Positions 33,928 through 41,670 of a DNA stretch of 62,053 bases are shown here, piece after piece. The translations under genes were made by a program, and so were the position numbers. Every line of letters begins with the position of its first letter. Position 1 is the stretch's first letter. The notes below the pieces were generated by a model. It was not told where the DNA came from. It was given only the letters and a program-made list of their open reading frames with translations, and searched no databases. Origin of the DNA: Streptomyces phaeochromogenes (GTDB taxonomy: Bacteria; Actinomycetota; Actinomycetes; Streptomycetales; Streptomycetaceae); the NCBI RefSeq assembly GCF_001418655.1, contig NZ_LIQZ01000149.1, positions 1 through 62,053 of the forward strand, read 5' to 3'.

Positions 33928-34043
33928 TTCGCCTGTAAGCGGTGCCCCAGTCGCCATGATCGGGAGTGGAATGGGGGCTTCGGTAGGGCAATGTCCGTTT
34001 CGGTGGCGGAAGTTGAGGGTCCGTATTGACCGGATTGCCTACC

Positions 34044-34063
34044 TGTGAGTGAGGAAACTCACA
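34044..34063 (+). promoter_or_regulatory. Hairpin or operator before the small repeat-peptide gene
   Basis: TGTGAGT and ACTCACA are perfect complements around a six-base GAGGAA loop, with TTGACC 12 bases upstream (34026-34031). It may be an operator on the promoter or a leader hairpin of the small gene. Confidence 0.4.
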
Positions 34064-34103
34064 CGACGATCACGCCGTCTTCACGCGTTCCACAGGGAGG
34101 CGC

Positions 34104-34169
34104 ATGTTTAGCCTGACGCTTTACAGGGATGGCAAATCCGACAACCAGCGCCCGAGCGGCGGTTATTGA
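34104..34169 (+). CDS. Possible 21-residue upstream open frame
   Basis: An ATG three bases after AGGGAGG opens a 21-codon frame (MFSLTLYRDGKSDNQRPSGG plus Tyr) that ends inside the 5' part of the small gene in another frame. It has the best ribosome site of the region. It could be a short peptide gene, or an upstream frame that couples or regulates translation of the gene behind it. Codon choice is not strongly Streptomyces-like, so this is a suggestion only. Confidence 0.3.
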   Translation: MFSLTLYRDGKSDNQRPSGGY

Positions 34170-34209
34170 AGCCGCCCGGCGCCCGTACCGACAGGGTCCG
34201 AAACCGCAG

Positions 34210-34398
34210 ATGAAGACGACGATGATGTTCCTCAACATAGCGAACCCGCGACGCACGACACTGGCGCACCTCGAGGACGCCGAAGAGCTGCGTACGCCGG
34301 AGCAGCAGGAGCACTCCGTCGAGCTCCCCGCACAGACCGCCAACCCCCGCCGCACGATCCTGATGGACGTCCCGGTAGCGGCCATGGCGGCGGAGTAG
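34210..34398 (+). CDS. Small protein with duplicated ANPRRT motif
   Basis: A 62-residue protein of unknown function starting MKTTMMFLN. It carries the motif twice: IANPRRTTLAHLE near the start and TANPRRTILMDVP near the end, joined by an acidic Glu/Gln-rich linker (EDAEELRTPEQQEHSVEL). An earlier in-frame ATG at 34129 would give 89 residues, but those 27 codons have poor third-position GC and the ATG is crowded by AGGG. Neither start has a clean ribosome site. It diverges from the second conservon; recalled S. coelicolor order has a small gene here (SCO5545), so it may be conserved. It could be a signalling or modified peptide precursor, but no maturation gene is nearby. Confidence 0.6.
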   Translation: MKTTMMFLNIANPRRTTLAHLEDAEELRTPEQQEHSVELPAQTANPRRTILMDVPVAAMAAE

Positions 34399-34503
34399 CC
34401 CTTCCGCACCCCGCCCCCAGCAGTTCCGCGAGGTCGCGCCCCTCTCCCGCGTTAGCCTGGAGCCTCAGACTCCAGCCAGCTCAGTGAGGGGCGCAGGCAT
34501 CTC

Positions 34504-35292
34504 GTGCGCATCGCCAGGTTCTCCATCGACGGCAACGTCGCGTTCGGCGCGGTCGAGGGCGAGAGCCCTCCTGGGTCGACCGACGGGCTCGTGCTCGACA
34601 TCATCAAGGGCCATCCGTTCACGGACTTCGAGCTCTCCGGCACGAAGGTCCCGCTGAACAAGGTCCGGCTCCTGCCGCCCATGCTCCCCAACAAGGTCGT
34701 GGCCTTCGGCCGCAACTACGCGGAGCACGCCAGGGAAATGGGCAACGAGGTGCCGGACGCCCCGTTCGCCTTCTTCAAGCCCTCCACCTCGGTGATCGGC
34801 CCCGGCGACGAGATCGCGTACCCCTCCTTCTCGAACGAGGTGCACCACGAGGCCGAGCTGGCCGTGGTCATCGGCCGGATGTGCCGGGAGGTCCCGCGCG
34901 AGCGCGTCAAGGACGTCATCCTCGGCTACACCTGCGCCAACGACGTCACCGCACGCGACGTCCAGAAGCGCGAGAAGCAGTGGGCCAGGGCCAAGGGCTT
35001 CGACTCCTCCTGCCCGCTCGGCCCCTGGGTGGAGACGGACCTCGACCCGTCCGACCTGACCATCATGTGCACGGTCAACGGCCAGCAGCGCCAGCTGGGC
35101 CGCACCAGCGAGATGATCCACTCGGTCGAGGACCTGATCGTCAACATCACCGAGGCCATGACGCTGCTCCCCGGCGACGTGATCCTCACGGGCACCCCCG
35201 CGGGGGTCGGCCCCCTCACCGTCGGCGACGAGGTCGCCGTCACCATCGAAGGCATCGGCACTCTCACCAACAAGGTGATCAAGCGTGGCTAA
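34504..35292 (+). CDS. Fumarylacetoacetate hydrolase-family protein
   Basis: A 262-residue FAH-superfamily enzyme. Members hydrolyse or decarboxylate beta-diketo acids such as acylpyruvates with a divalent metal. The C-terminal FAH fold shows [15 protein letters not shown], the metal-binding [12 protein letters not shown], the loop [11 protein letters not shown] and the end [19 protein letters not shown] short N-terminal domain of about 60 residues precedes it. The GTG at 34504 is used; GAGG lies about 14 bases upstream. Its stop codon overlaps the gltX start by eight bases, so the two are coupled, a pairing also recalled in S. coelicolor. Confidence 0.88.
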   Translation: MRIARFSIDGNVAFGAVEGESPPGSTDGLVLDIIKGHPFTDFELSGTKVPLNKVRLLPPMLPNKVVAFGRNYAEHAREMGNEVPDAPFAFFKPSTSVIGPGDEIAYPSFSNEVHHEAELAVVIGRMCREVPRERVKDVILGYTCANDVTARDVQKREKQWARAKGFDSSCPLGPWVETDLDPSDLTIMCTVNGQQRQLGRTSEMIHSVEDLIVNITEAMTLLPGDVILTGTPAGVGPLTVGDEVAVTIEGIGTLTNKVIKRG

Positions 35293-36799
35293 CGCGAACT
35301 CCCCCAAGATCTCGACTTCGCTCGGACAGGGGGTGCCCCCACGCGTACGTTTCTGTCCCTCCCCGACCGGCAACCCCCACGTGGGCCTGGTCCGCACCGC
35401 CCTGTTCAACTGGGCGTTCGCCCGGCACAACGAGGGCACCCTGGTCTTCCGCATCGAGGACACCGACGCGGCCCGCGACTCCGAGGAGTCGTACGGCCAG
35501 CTGCTCGACTCGATGCGCTGGCTGGGCTTCGACTGGGACGAGGGCCCCGAGGTCGGCGGCCCGCACGAGCCGTACCGCCAGTCGCAGCGGATGGACATCT
35601 ACCGCGATGTGGCCGCCAAGCTCCTGGAAGCGGGCCGCGCCTACCACTGCTACTGCTCCACGGAGGAGCTGGACGCCCGCCGCGAGGCCGCCCGCGCCGC
35701 CGGCAAGCCGTCCGGTTACGACGGCCACTGCCGCGAGCTGACCGCCGAGCAGAAGGCCGCGTACGAGGCCGAGGGCCGCACCCCCATCGTCCGCTTCCGC
35801 ATGCCCGACGAGACGATCACCTTCACGGACCTGGTCCGCGGCGAGATCACGTACCTCCCGGAGAACGTGCCGGACTACGGGATCGTACGAGCCAACGGAG
35901 CCCCGCTCTACACGCTCGTGAACCCCGTCGACGACGCCCTGATGGAGATCACCCACGTCCTGCGCGGCGAGGACCTGCTCTCCTCCACCCCGCGCCAGGT
36001 CGCCCTCTACAAGGCGCTCACCGAGCTGGGCATCGCGAAGCAGATCCCCGCCTTCGGGCACCTGCCGTACGTGATGGGCGAGGGCAACAAGAAGCTCTCC
36101 AAGCGTGACCCGCAGGCGTCGCTGAACCTCTACCGGGAGCGCGGCTTCCTCCCCGAGGGCCTGCTCAACTACCTCTCCCTGCTCGGCTGGTCGCTCTCCG
36201 CCGACCAGGACATCTTCACGATGGACGAGATGGTCGCGGCCTTCGACGTGACGGACGTGAACCCGAACCCGGCCCGCTTCGACCTCAAGAAGGCCGAGGC
36301 GATCAACGGCGACCACATCCGCCTGCTGGATGTGAAGGACTTCGCCGAGCGCTGCGCCCCCTGGCTGAAGGCCCCCTTCGCGCCCTGGGCGCCGGAGGAC
36401 TTCGACCAGTCCGCGTGGGACGCGATCGCCCCGCACGCCCAGACCCGCCTCAAGGTCCTCTCCGAGATCACGGACAACGTCGACTTCCTGTTCCTGCCGG
36501 AGCCGGCCTTCGACGAGGCGTCCTGGACGAAGGCCATGAAGGAGGGCAGCGACGCGCTGCTCCGTACGGCCCGCGAGAAGCTGGACGCCGCCGACTGGTC
36601 CTCGCCCGAGTCCCTCAAGGAGGCCGTCCTGGCCGCCGGCGAGGCCCACGGCCTCAAGCTCGGCAAGGCCCAGGCCCCGGTCCGCGTCGCCGTCACCGGC
36701 CGCACGATCGGCCTGCCGCTCTTCGAGTCCCTGGAGATCCTGGGCAAGGAGAAGACGCTGGCCCGCGTCGACGCGGCGCTGGCGAAGCTGACCGCCTAG
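35285..36799 (+). CDS. gltX: Glutamyl-tRNA synthetase
   Basis: A 504-residue class I synthetase charging tRNA-Glu. In actinobacteria it also charges tRNA-Gln, later corrected by GatCAB. The HIGH equivalent is SPTGNPHVG near residue 27 and the KMSKS equivalent is KKLSKRD near residue 270. A helical anticodon-binding domain fills the last 150 residues. The N-terminus is odd: the first 20 residues ([15 protein letters not shown]) are encoded by an interspersed repeat (35311-35341), so the usual start lies about 13 residues further in. The GTG overlaps the upstream stop by eight bases. A Gln/Glu tRNA cluster lies 3.3 kb downstream. Confidence 0.95.
   Translation: MANANSPKISTSLGQGVPPRVRFCPSPTGNPHVGLVRTALFNWAFARHNEGTLVFRIEDTDAARDSEESYGQLLDSMRWLGFDWDEGPEVGGPHEPYRQSQRMDIYRDVAAKLLEAGRAYHCYCSTEELDARREAARAAGKPSGYDGHCRELTAEQKAAYEAEGRTPIVRFRMPDETITFTDLVRGEITYLPENVPDYGIVRANGAPLYTLVNPVDDALMEITHVLRGEDLLSSTPRQVALYKALTELGIAKQIPAFGHLPYVMGEGNKKLSKRDPQASLNLYRERGFLPEGLLNYLSLLGWSLSADQDIFTMDEMVAAFDVTDVNPNPARFDLKKAEAINGDHIRLLDVKDFAERCAPWLKAPFAPWAPEDFDQSAWDAIAPHAQTRLKVLSEITDNVDFLFLPEPAFDEASWTKAMKEGSDALLRTAREKLDAADWSSPESLKEAVLAAGEAHGLKLGKAQAPVRVAVTGRTIGLPLFESLEILGKEKTLARVDAALAKLTA
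35311..35341 (+). repeat. Interspersed repeat inside the gltX start
   Basis: CTCGACTTCGCTCGG followed by a GGGGG/CCCCC hairpin matches an intergenic copy at 48052-48080. Here it is translated in frame as part of the gltX N-terminus. Confidence 0.6.
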
Positions 36800-36808
36800 G
36801 CGTTACGA

Positions 36809-36849
36809 GCGAGAGGGGCGGTGTCCGGTTCGGGCGCCGCCCCTCTCGC
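36809..36849 (+). terminator. Terminator of gltX
   Basis: A perfect 13-bp stem, GCGAGAGGGGCGG with its complement, around a 15-base loop, ten bases behind the stop codon. Confidence 0.8.
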
Positions 36850-36967
36850 GTACACGGAGCCGACACCCGGAGTTCACTCCTCCGGCCAACTCCCGCTCTC
36901 CCGGCGGACATTGGATGTTTCGGGCGCACATGATGCGCGCGTTCACCATGTTTCAGGGGAGGGGAAC

Positions 36968-39190
36968 GTGACCCGTTCACGAAGACTTGTGGGATTCGCT
37001 CTTGGCGGGGCGATGGCGTTGTCGGGGGCCGTACTGACCGTGCCGGCCGAGGCCGCGCCGAACGCCGACACCCCGGTCGCCACCACGCAGTTGAACAACA
37101 TCAACCCGGTCCCCGTCCGATACGGCTGGGTGGGGGCCTCCGGATTCCAGTACGCGCTGGGCAACGCGGGCAACTTCCAGTGGGCCGAGTACCCCGGTGT
37201 CACGCCGCCGGCGCATGCGGGCCCCGAAGATCTGGCCACCGGCACCGACGTCCAGATCACCGGGACGTCGGGCGTCGTCATCACCCAGAAGCACCGCTCC
37301 ACCGGCACGACCGCCACCGTCACGATCCCGACCGGCCAGACCTACCGGGCGGCGTCCGGCTGGAGCGTGCTCACCCAGGACGCCGACGGCGCCCTGCACG
37401 TGCTGCGATCCGCCGCCGACGGCACGACCACCGACCTCCCGGTCACCGGCCTGCCGTCCGGAGCCCAGACCACCGGCACCTACGCGACCGGCGGCTCGGT
37501 CCGCCGCCTCGCCGTCACCTACACCCTGGACGGCACCTCCTCGCTGGGCCTCGTCGACCTCGCGGACGGCACCTTCCGTACGTACGTCGGAGGCGTCGGC
37601 ACCGAACCGTCGATCACCTTCAACGACAGCTGGCTCGTGGTGAACCGCAAGGCGATCCGGGTGGACTCGGAGCCCGGCACCGCACCCGCCGCGGTGAGCT
37701 TCCCTGCCAAGCCCCTCGCGGTCGTCGGCGACCAACTCCTCAGCGGCGACCCGGACTTCGTCTCCTCGCCCGACGACGAGGCGCTCACCGCCACTTCGCT
37801 CGCCACCGGCGCCAGGCGCGCGGTCCTCGCCGACGCCGACGGCGCCTTCCGTGCCACCCCGGACGGCGGCCTGCTCGCCACGGCTGGCGCCACGGCCGAC
37901 GACTTCCACGTGTACCGCGTCCTGCCCGCCGTGGGCGGGGACGTTTCGGCCCGGCCCGTATTCACGGTGCCGCCGGTCCGGGCCAAGGTCGACGGCCTGA
38001 TGGTCGCGGGCGGCGAACTCCTGATGTTCGGCAACGCCACTCCCACCCCCGGCTGGGACGCCGCGTACGCCGTACCGCTGGACCCCACGGGCAAGCCCAC
38101 CGGCATCCAGGCCCGCCGCAGCCCGTTCATCGGCTCCTCGCCGTGCCTCGGCGGAGACGCCGCCTGTCCCCAGCTGGAAGCTCTCGGCGACGGCCGCTTC
38201 GCCTACCTCTACACCGGCACGGACGGCAAGGAGTCCGTGCACGTCGCCGGGCTCGGCACCGACACCTACAGCACCGAACCCACCGGCTCCTCCGGTGGCC
38301 GCATAGGCACCGGCACCGGCCGCTACGTCCTCTACAACGGCGGAACCCCCGCCACCCAGAAGATCGCCGACTTCCCCCGCGGAGCCGACGGGGAGACCAC
38401 GCTCGACCGCACCCGCAGCGCCGCCGCGATCTGGGGCCAGCGCCTGTGGACCCCCGGCACCACCCAGGGTGGCGTCGTCGCGTACGACCTCAAGGCCAAG
38501 CGGAACGTCGCCACCGTGAACACCGGCGCCCCCTGCACCCCCAGCGAGATCCAGGCCGTCAACACCTGGCTCTACTGGAGCTGCGGCAGTGCCGGACCCG
38601 CCGGCGTCCACGACCGGGCCACGGGCCGGAACATCACGGTCCCGGCCGGCCCGTCCCGGCTCGCCGACGGCTACCTCGTCCGGGAGAACCGCACCACCCA
38701 CGAGCTGCTGCTCACGGACTTCCACACCGGTACGGCGACCACCCGGACCGCGGCCGTGCTGCCGACGGCGGACCAGAACACCGGCGGCAACACCGGGCGC
38801 TGGGCCGTCGACCGCTTCGGCGGCAACATCGCGTACCTCACCGCCCAGGGCCAGGTGGCGATCGTCACCGCGGGCGTCCCCACCTCGCCGCTCGCGCAGA
38901 TGGAGGCCCAGACCGACGCCGCCGCGGGCCCCACCACCCAGGACCCCTGGCAGCCCGTCTGGCAGTTGAGCAAGCCCTCGACGTGGACCCTGACCCTGAC
39001 CGACGCGAGCGGCAACGTCGTGCGCGACCTCACCGGCGACTCCAGGGCCGCCGCCGTCCGCGCCTCCTGGGACGGCCGCCGGGGCGACGGCAACCGGGTC
39101 GCGGGAACGTACACCTGGCGCCTGACCGCCAAGTCCCGCGACGGCCAGGGCCCCGACCTGGTCACGACTGGCACGACAACCGTCAGCTGA
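36968..39190 (+). CDS. Large secreted protein with FlgD-like Ig domain
   Basis: A 740-residue exported protein of unknown function. A signal peptide occupies residues 1-34 (VGFALGGAMALSGAVLTVPAEA). The body (about 60-630) is built of many short beta segments with recurring ATG, TGLPSG and DGTTTDL-type turns, suggesting beta-propeller blades. Two Cys pairs (SSPCLGGDAACP; APCTPSEI with YWSCGS) probably form disulfides. The last 70 residues (WTLTLTDASGNVVRDLTGDS, ASWDGRRGDGNRVAGTYTWRLTA) are a FlgD-like Ig module. GTG at 36968 is chosen for its GGGGAGGGG site and the signal peptide. No enzyme motif was recognized; it stands alone. Confidence 0.75.
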   Translation: MTRSRRLVGFALGGAMALSGAVLTVPAEAAPNADTPVATTQLNNINPVPVRYGWVGASGFQYALGNAGNFQWAEYPGVTPPAHAGPEDLATGTDVQITGTSGVVITQKHRSTGTTATVTIPTGQTYRAASGWSVLTQDADGALHVLRSAADGTTTDLPVTGLPSGAQTTGTYATGGSVRRLAVTYTLDGTSSLGLVDLADGTFRTYVGGVGTEPSITFNDSWLVVNRKAIRVDSEPGTAPAAVSFPAKPLAVVGDQLLSGDPDFVSSPDDEALTATSLATGARRAVLADADGAFRATPDGGLLATAGATADDFHVYRVLPAVGGDVSARPVFTVPPVRAKVDGLMVAGGELLMFGNATPTPGWDAAYAVPLDPTGKPTGIQARRSPFIGSSPCLGGDAACPQLEALGDGRFAYLYTGTDGKESVHVAGLGTDTYSTEPTGSSGGRIGTGTGRYVLYNGGTPATQKIADFPRGADGETTLDRTRSAAAIWGQRLWTPGTTQGGVVAYDLKAKRNVATVNTGAPCTPSEIQAVNTWLYWSCGSAGPAGVHDRATGRNITVPAGPSRLADGYLVRENRTTHELLLTDFHTGTATTRTAAVLPTADQNTGGNTGRWAVDRFGGNIAYLTAQGQVAIVTAGVPTSPLAQMEAQTDAAAGPTTQDPWQPVWQLSKPSTWTLTLTDASGNVVRDLTGDSRAAAVRASWDGRRGDGNRVAGTYTWRLTAKSRDGQGPDLVTTGTTTVS

Positions 39191-39236
39191 GCAACGCGCC
39201 CTACGACTCGGACCCGCCCCGGGTTACCGTCGAACC

Positions 39237-40004
39237 ATGACGATCAGAGCCGTGGTCTGGGACGTAGACGACACGATCTTCGACTACACCACGGCCGACC
39301 GTGCCGGCATGCGCGGACATCTCACGGCCGAGGGCCTGCTCGACGGGTACGCCTCCGTCGAGCAGGCCCTCGACCACTGGCGCGACCTCACCGACCAGCA
39401 GTGGGCGAGGTACGCGGCGGGGGAGGTGGACTGGGAGGGGGGCCGCCGGGACCGGGTCCGGGCCTTTCTGGGCAAACCCCTCACCGACCCGGAGGCGGAG
39501 GACTGGTTCCTCCGGTATCTCGGGCACTACGAGTCGGCCTGGGCGCTGTTCCCGGACGTCCTGCCCGTCCTCGACACCCTGGCGGGCAGCCACCGCCACT
39601 CCGTGCTGTCCAACTCCAGCATCCGGGTCCAGGACCACAAGCTGCGCGTTCTCGGCGTACGGGACCGGTTCGAGTCCGTGCTCTGCGCGGCCGAACTGGG
39701 TGTCTCGAAGCCCGCGGCGGAGGCGTTCCACGCGGCCTGCGAGGCGCTGGAGCTTCCGCCTCACGAGGTCGCGTACGTCGGGGACCACCCGGAGATCGAC
39801 GGACAGGGCGCGGCCGACGCCGGAATGTTCTCGGTCTGGATCGACCGCGGGGGAGTGAGAGCCGTCACGGCCCCGGACCCCGACGCCGCACCGGGCGGGG
39901 CGCCGGATCGGCTCACCGGCCTGCGCCGGATCGCCTCGCTGGCCGAACTCCCCGCGATCCTGCAGCCTGATACCCGTTTTGGAGCGCCGTCCACCTTCAG
40001 GTAA
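39237..40004 (+). CDS. HAD-family hydrolase
   Basis: A 255-residue haloacid dehalogenase-like phosphatase. Motif I is VVWDVDDTIFDYT near the start, motif II is SVLSNSS, motif III the lysine in LGVSKPAAEAF, and motif IV is YVGDHPEIDGQGAADAG. A helical cap lies between I and II. The arrangement matches phosphoglycolate-phosphatase-like HAD proteins acting on small phosphate esters. The substrate is not readable. The ATG at 39237 lies 46 bases behind the preceding stop, with no clear ribosome site. Confidence 0.85.
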   Translation: MTIRAVVWDVDDTIFDYTTADRAGMRGHLTAEGLLDGYASVEQALDHWRDLTDQQWARYAAGEVDWEGGRRDRVRAFLGKPLTDPEAEDWFLRYLGHYESAWALFPDVLPVLDTLAGSHRHSVLSNSSIRVQDHKLRVLGVRDRFESVLCAAELGVSKPAAEAFHAACEALELPPHEVAYVGDHPEIDGQGAADAGMFSVWIDRGGVRAVTAPDPDAAPGGAPDRLTGLRRIASLAELPAILQPDTRFGAPSTFR

Positions 40005-40093
40005 TGTTCTTCCTGCGCCGCCGGAGAGCGGGTCGAAAGGCCGGACCGGAGGCGCACGCTAAAGCAGGATCCCTGCGGGGGTTTGTGTTTCAG

Positions 40094-40165
40094 TGGCCTA
40101 TGGTGTAATTGGCAGCACGACGGTTTCTGGTTCCGTTAGTCTAGGTTCGAGTCCTGGTAGGCCAG
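40094..40165 (+). tRNA. tRNA-Gln (CTG)
   Basis: A 72-base cloverleaf with acceptor TGGCCTA/TAGGCCA, discriminator G, and TTCGAGTCC in the T-arm. The anticodon loop TTCTGGT gives anticodon CTG. The last anticodon-stem pair is T-T (31/39) instead of T-A as in the second copy. No CCA is encoded. Confidence 0.9.
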
Positions 40166-40207
40166 CTCGCAGAGCTCATCTGCAACCGCGGAGATCAACT
40201 CCGCAAA

Positions 40208-40280
40208 GCCCCCGTTGTGTAGCGGCCTAGCACGCTGCCCTCTCAAGGCAGTAGCGCCGGTTCGAATCCGGTCGGGGGTA
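40208..40280 (+). tRNA. tRNA-Glu (CTC)
   Basis: A 73-base cloverleaf with acceptor GCCCCCG/CGGGGGT, anticodon stem CTGCC/GGCAG and loop CTCTCAA (anticodon CTC). T-arm GGTTCGAATCC. No encoded CCA. Confidence 0.92.
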
Positions 40281-40342
40281 CAGATCCTTCCCAGGGAGAC
40301 AGTCCGGGTCGCACCCGCTGATTCTCATGCAGGATCGCTAGG

Positions 40343-40415
40343 GCCCCCGTTGTGTAGCGGCCTAGCACGCCGCCCTCTCAAGGCGGTAGCGCCGGTTCGA
40401 ATCCGGTCGGGGGTA
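40343..40415 (+). tRNA. tRNA-Glu (CTC), second copy
   Basis: As the first copy, except that the anticodon stem is CCGCC/GGCGG. It is preceded by GCAGGATCGCTAGG, which also precedes the third copy, so the two arose by a recent local duplication. Confidence 0.92.
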
Positions 40416-40435
40416 CGAACTGGTATGAACCACAT

Positions 40436-40507
40436 TGGTCTATGGTGTAATTGGCAACACTACGGTTTCTGGTACCGTCATTCTAGGTTCGAGTCCTGGT
40501 AGACCAG
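40436..40507 (+). tRNA. tRNA-Gln (CTG), second copy
   Basis: Acceptor TGGTCTA/TAGACCA, anticodon arm ACGGT-TTCTGGT-ACCGT fully paired, anticodon CTG. It differs from the first Gln copy in the acceptor, D-arm and anticodon stem. Confidence 0.92.
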
Positions 40508-40538
40508 CTTGGATCTGCGGAAACGCAGGATCGCTAGG

Positions 40539-40611
40539 GCCCCCGTTGTGTAGCGGCCTAGCACGCCGCCCTCTCAAGGCGGTAGCGCCGGTTCGAATCC
40601 GGTCGGGGGTA
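40539..40611 (+). tRNA. tRNA-Glu (CTC), third copy
   Basis: Identical over its length to the second Glu copy, including the preceding GCAGGATCGCTAGG. The cluster ends here, eight bases before a strong terminator. Confidence 0.92.
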
Positions 40612-40618
40612 CATCATC

Positions 40619-40653
40619 GAAGAAGCCCTCCCCAGCATGGGGAGGGCTTCTTC
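40619..40653 (+). terminator. Terminator of the tRNA cluster
   Basis: A perfect 15-bp stem, GAAGAAGCCCTCCCC with its complement around AGCAT. Confidence 0.85.
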
Positions 40654-40764
40654 GCGTTGAGCGTTCGTGTTGAGCGCCGGGTCGACGTCAACTCCTGTCG
40701 GTCGCTGCGGCGTTGAAGCGACCGGCGGGAGGAAGTCGGATCGGGCGTAAGCCTGCGACGCACG

Positions 40765-41481
40765 TCAGCCGGTGCGGCGCAGGGCCTCCGAGAGGCGGCC
40801 GGCCGCGTCGATGATCGCCTGGGCGTGCATGCGGCCGGGGTGACGTGTGAGGCGCTCGATCGGTCCCGAGACCGAGACGGCGGCGACCACGCGGTTCGAC
40901 GGCCCGCGCACGGGGGCCGAGACGGACGCGACGCCCGGCTCGCGCTCGCCGATCGACTGGGCCCAGCCCCGGCGCCGTACCCCCGACAGTGCCGTCGCCG
41001 TGAAGCGGGCGCCCTGGAGGCCGCGGTGCAGACGCTCCGGCTCCTCCCAGGCCATCAGGATCTGGGCCGAGGAGCCGGCTTTCATGGTGAGCGTCGAGCC
41101 GACCGGGACCGTGTCCCTGAGGCCCGACAGGCGCTCCGCCGCGGCGACGCAGATGCGCATGTCGCCCTGGCGGCGGTAGAGCTGCGCGCTCTCGCCCGTG
41201 ATGTCGCGGAGGTGGGTGAGCACCGGGCCCGCCGTCGCGAGGAGGCGGTCCTCGCCCGCAGCCGCGGCCAGCTCGGCGAGGCGGGGGCCGAGAATGAAGC
41301 GGCCCTGCATGTCGCGCGCCACCATCCGGTGGTGTTCAAGTGCCACGGCGAGGCGATGTGCCGTGGGTCGTGCCAGCCCGGTTGCCGCGACCAGCCCTGC
41401 GAGGGTGGCCGGACCGGACTCCAGGGCGCTCAGGACAAGGGCTGCCTTGTCCAGAACGCCGACGCCGCTACTGTTGTCCAT
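40765..41481 (-). CDS. ndgR: IclR-family regulator NdgR
   Basis: A 238-residue regulator, essentially NdgR (AreB in S. clavuligerus). This family member controls leucine biosynthesis, amino-acid-dependent growth and antibiotic production. The N-terminal winged helix (LDKAALVLSALESGPATLAGLVAATGLARPTAHRLAVALEHH) is followed by the IclR effector domain (ESAQLYRRQGDMRICVAAAER, VGSTLTMKAGSSAQILMAW). The ATG at 41481 begins MDNSSGVGVLDKA as in known homologues; the frame is open upstream but would cross the promoter. It diverges from leuCD, its known target, and probably regulates itself from the shared region. Confidence 0.93.
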   Translation of the reverse strand: MDNSSGVGVLDKAALVLSALESGPATLAGLVAATGLARPTAHRLAVALEHHRMVARDMQGRFILGPRLAELAAAAGEDRLLATAGPVLTHLRDITGESAQLYRRQGDMRICVAAAERLSGLRDTVPVGSTLTMKAGSSAQILMAWEEPERLHRGLQGARFTATALSGVRRRGWAQSIGEREPGVASVSAPVRGPSNRVVAAVSVSGPIERLTRHPGRMHAQAIIDAAGRLSEALRRTG

Positions 41482-41495
41482 GAAACGATACTCGC

Positions 41496-41512
41496 GTCTC
41501 ACTCTGTGAAAC
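41496..41512. promoter_or_regulatory. Candidate NdgR operator
   Basis: GTCTCACTCTGTGAAAC is an imperfect 17-bp palindrome 15 bases before the ndgR ATG, in the ndgR-leuC divergent region. It is a plausible autoregulatory IclR-type site. NdgR is known to bind this intergenic region in S. coelicolor; the exact site here is inferred. Confidence 0.4.
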
Positions 41513-41586
41513 GCAAGTTCAATTTTCCGTGGAACGCGCCACCCTGGTAGGTACAGCGGCCCGCGGACCAACGGGCCCGGCGGAGG

Positions 41587-41612
41587 GCGCCCGGTACGAG
41601 GGGTACGGGCGC
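41587..41612 (+). promoter_or_regulatory. Hairpin in the leuC leader
   Basis: GCGCCC and GTAC pair with GTAC and GGGCGC around GAGGG, with one bulged G, about 60 bases before the leuC start. No leucine-rich leader peptide accompanies it, so classical attenuation is not supported. Confidence 0.35.
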
Positions 41613-41670
41613 GCCGCACCGGAAATCTCTAGTTGGGCCGGCGCCACACAGGCCGGCCGGAGGGAAAGCG

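Larger units (their letters stand above)
33607..34103. other. Long divergent intergenic region upstream of the second conservon
   Basis: About 500 bases with lower GC than the flanking genes and no convincing coding frame. It holds a possible minus-strand promoter (33900-33927) and a hairpin (34044-34063), and must drive both the conservon and the small divergent gene. Confidence 0.6.

Noticed and set aside
33793..34029. 78-codon frame in the conservon upstream region
   Set aside because: Poor codon bias, no ribosome site, and it overlaps the probable conservon promoter.
40094..40611. Regularly spaced near-identical blocks, considered as a CRISPR array
   Set aside because: The blocks fold into tRNA cloverleaves with Gln and Glu anticodons.
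41482..41670. Leucine leader-peptide attenuator before leuC
   Set aside because: There is a bulged hairpin but no short frame with leucine codons.
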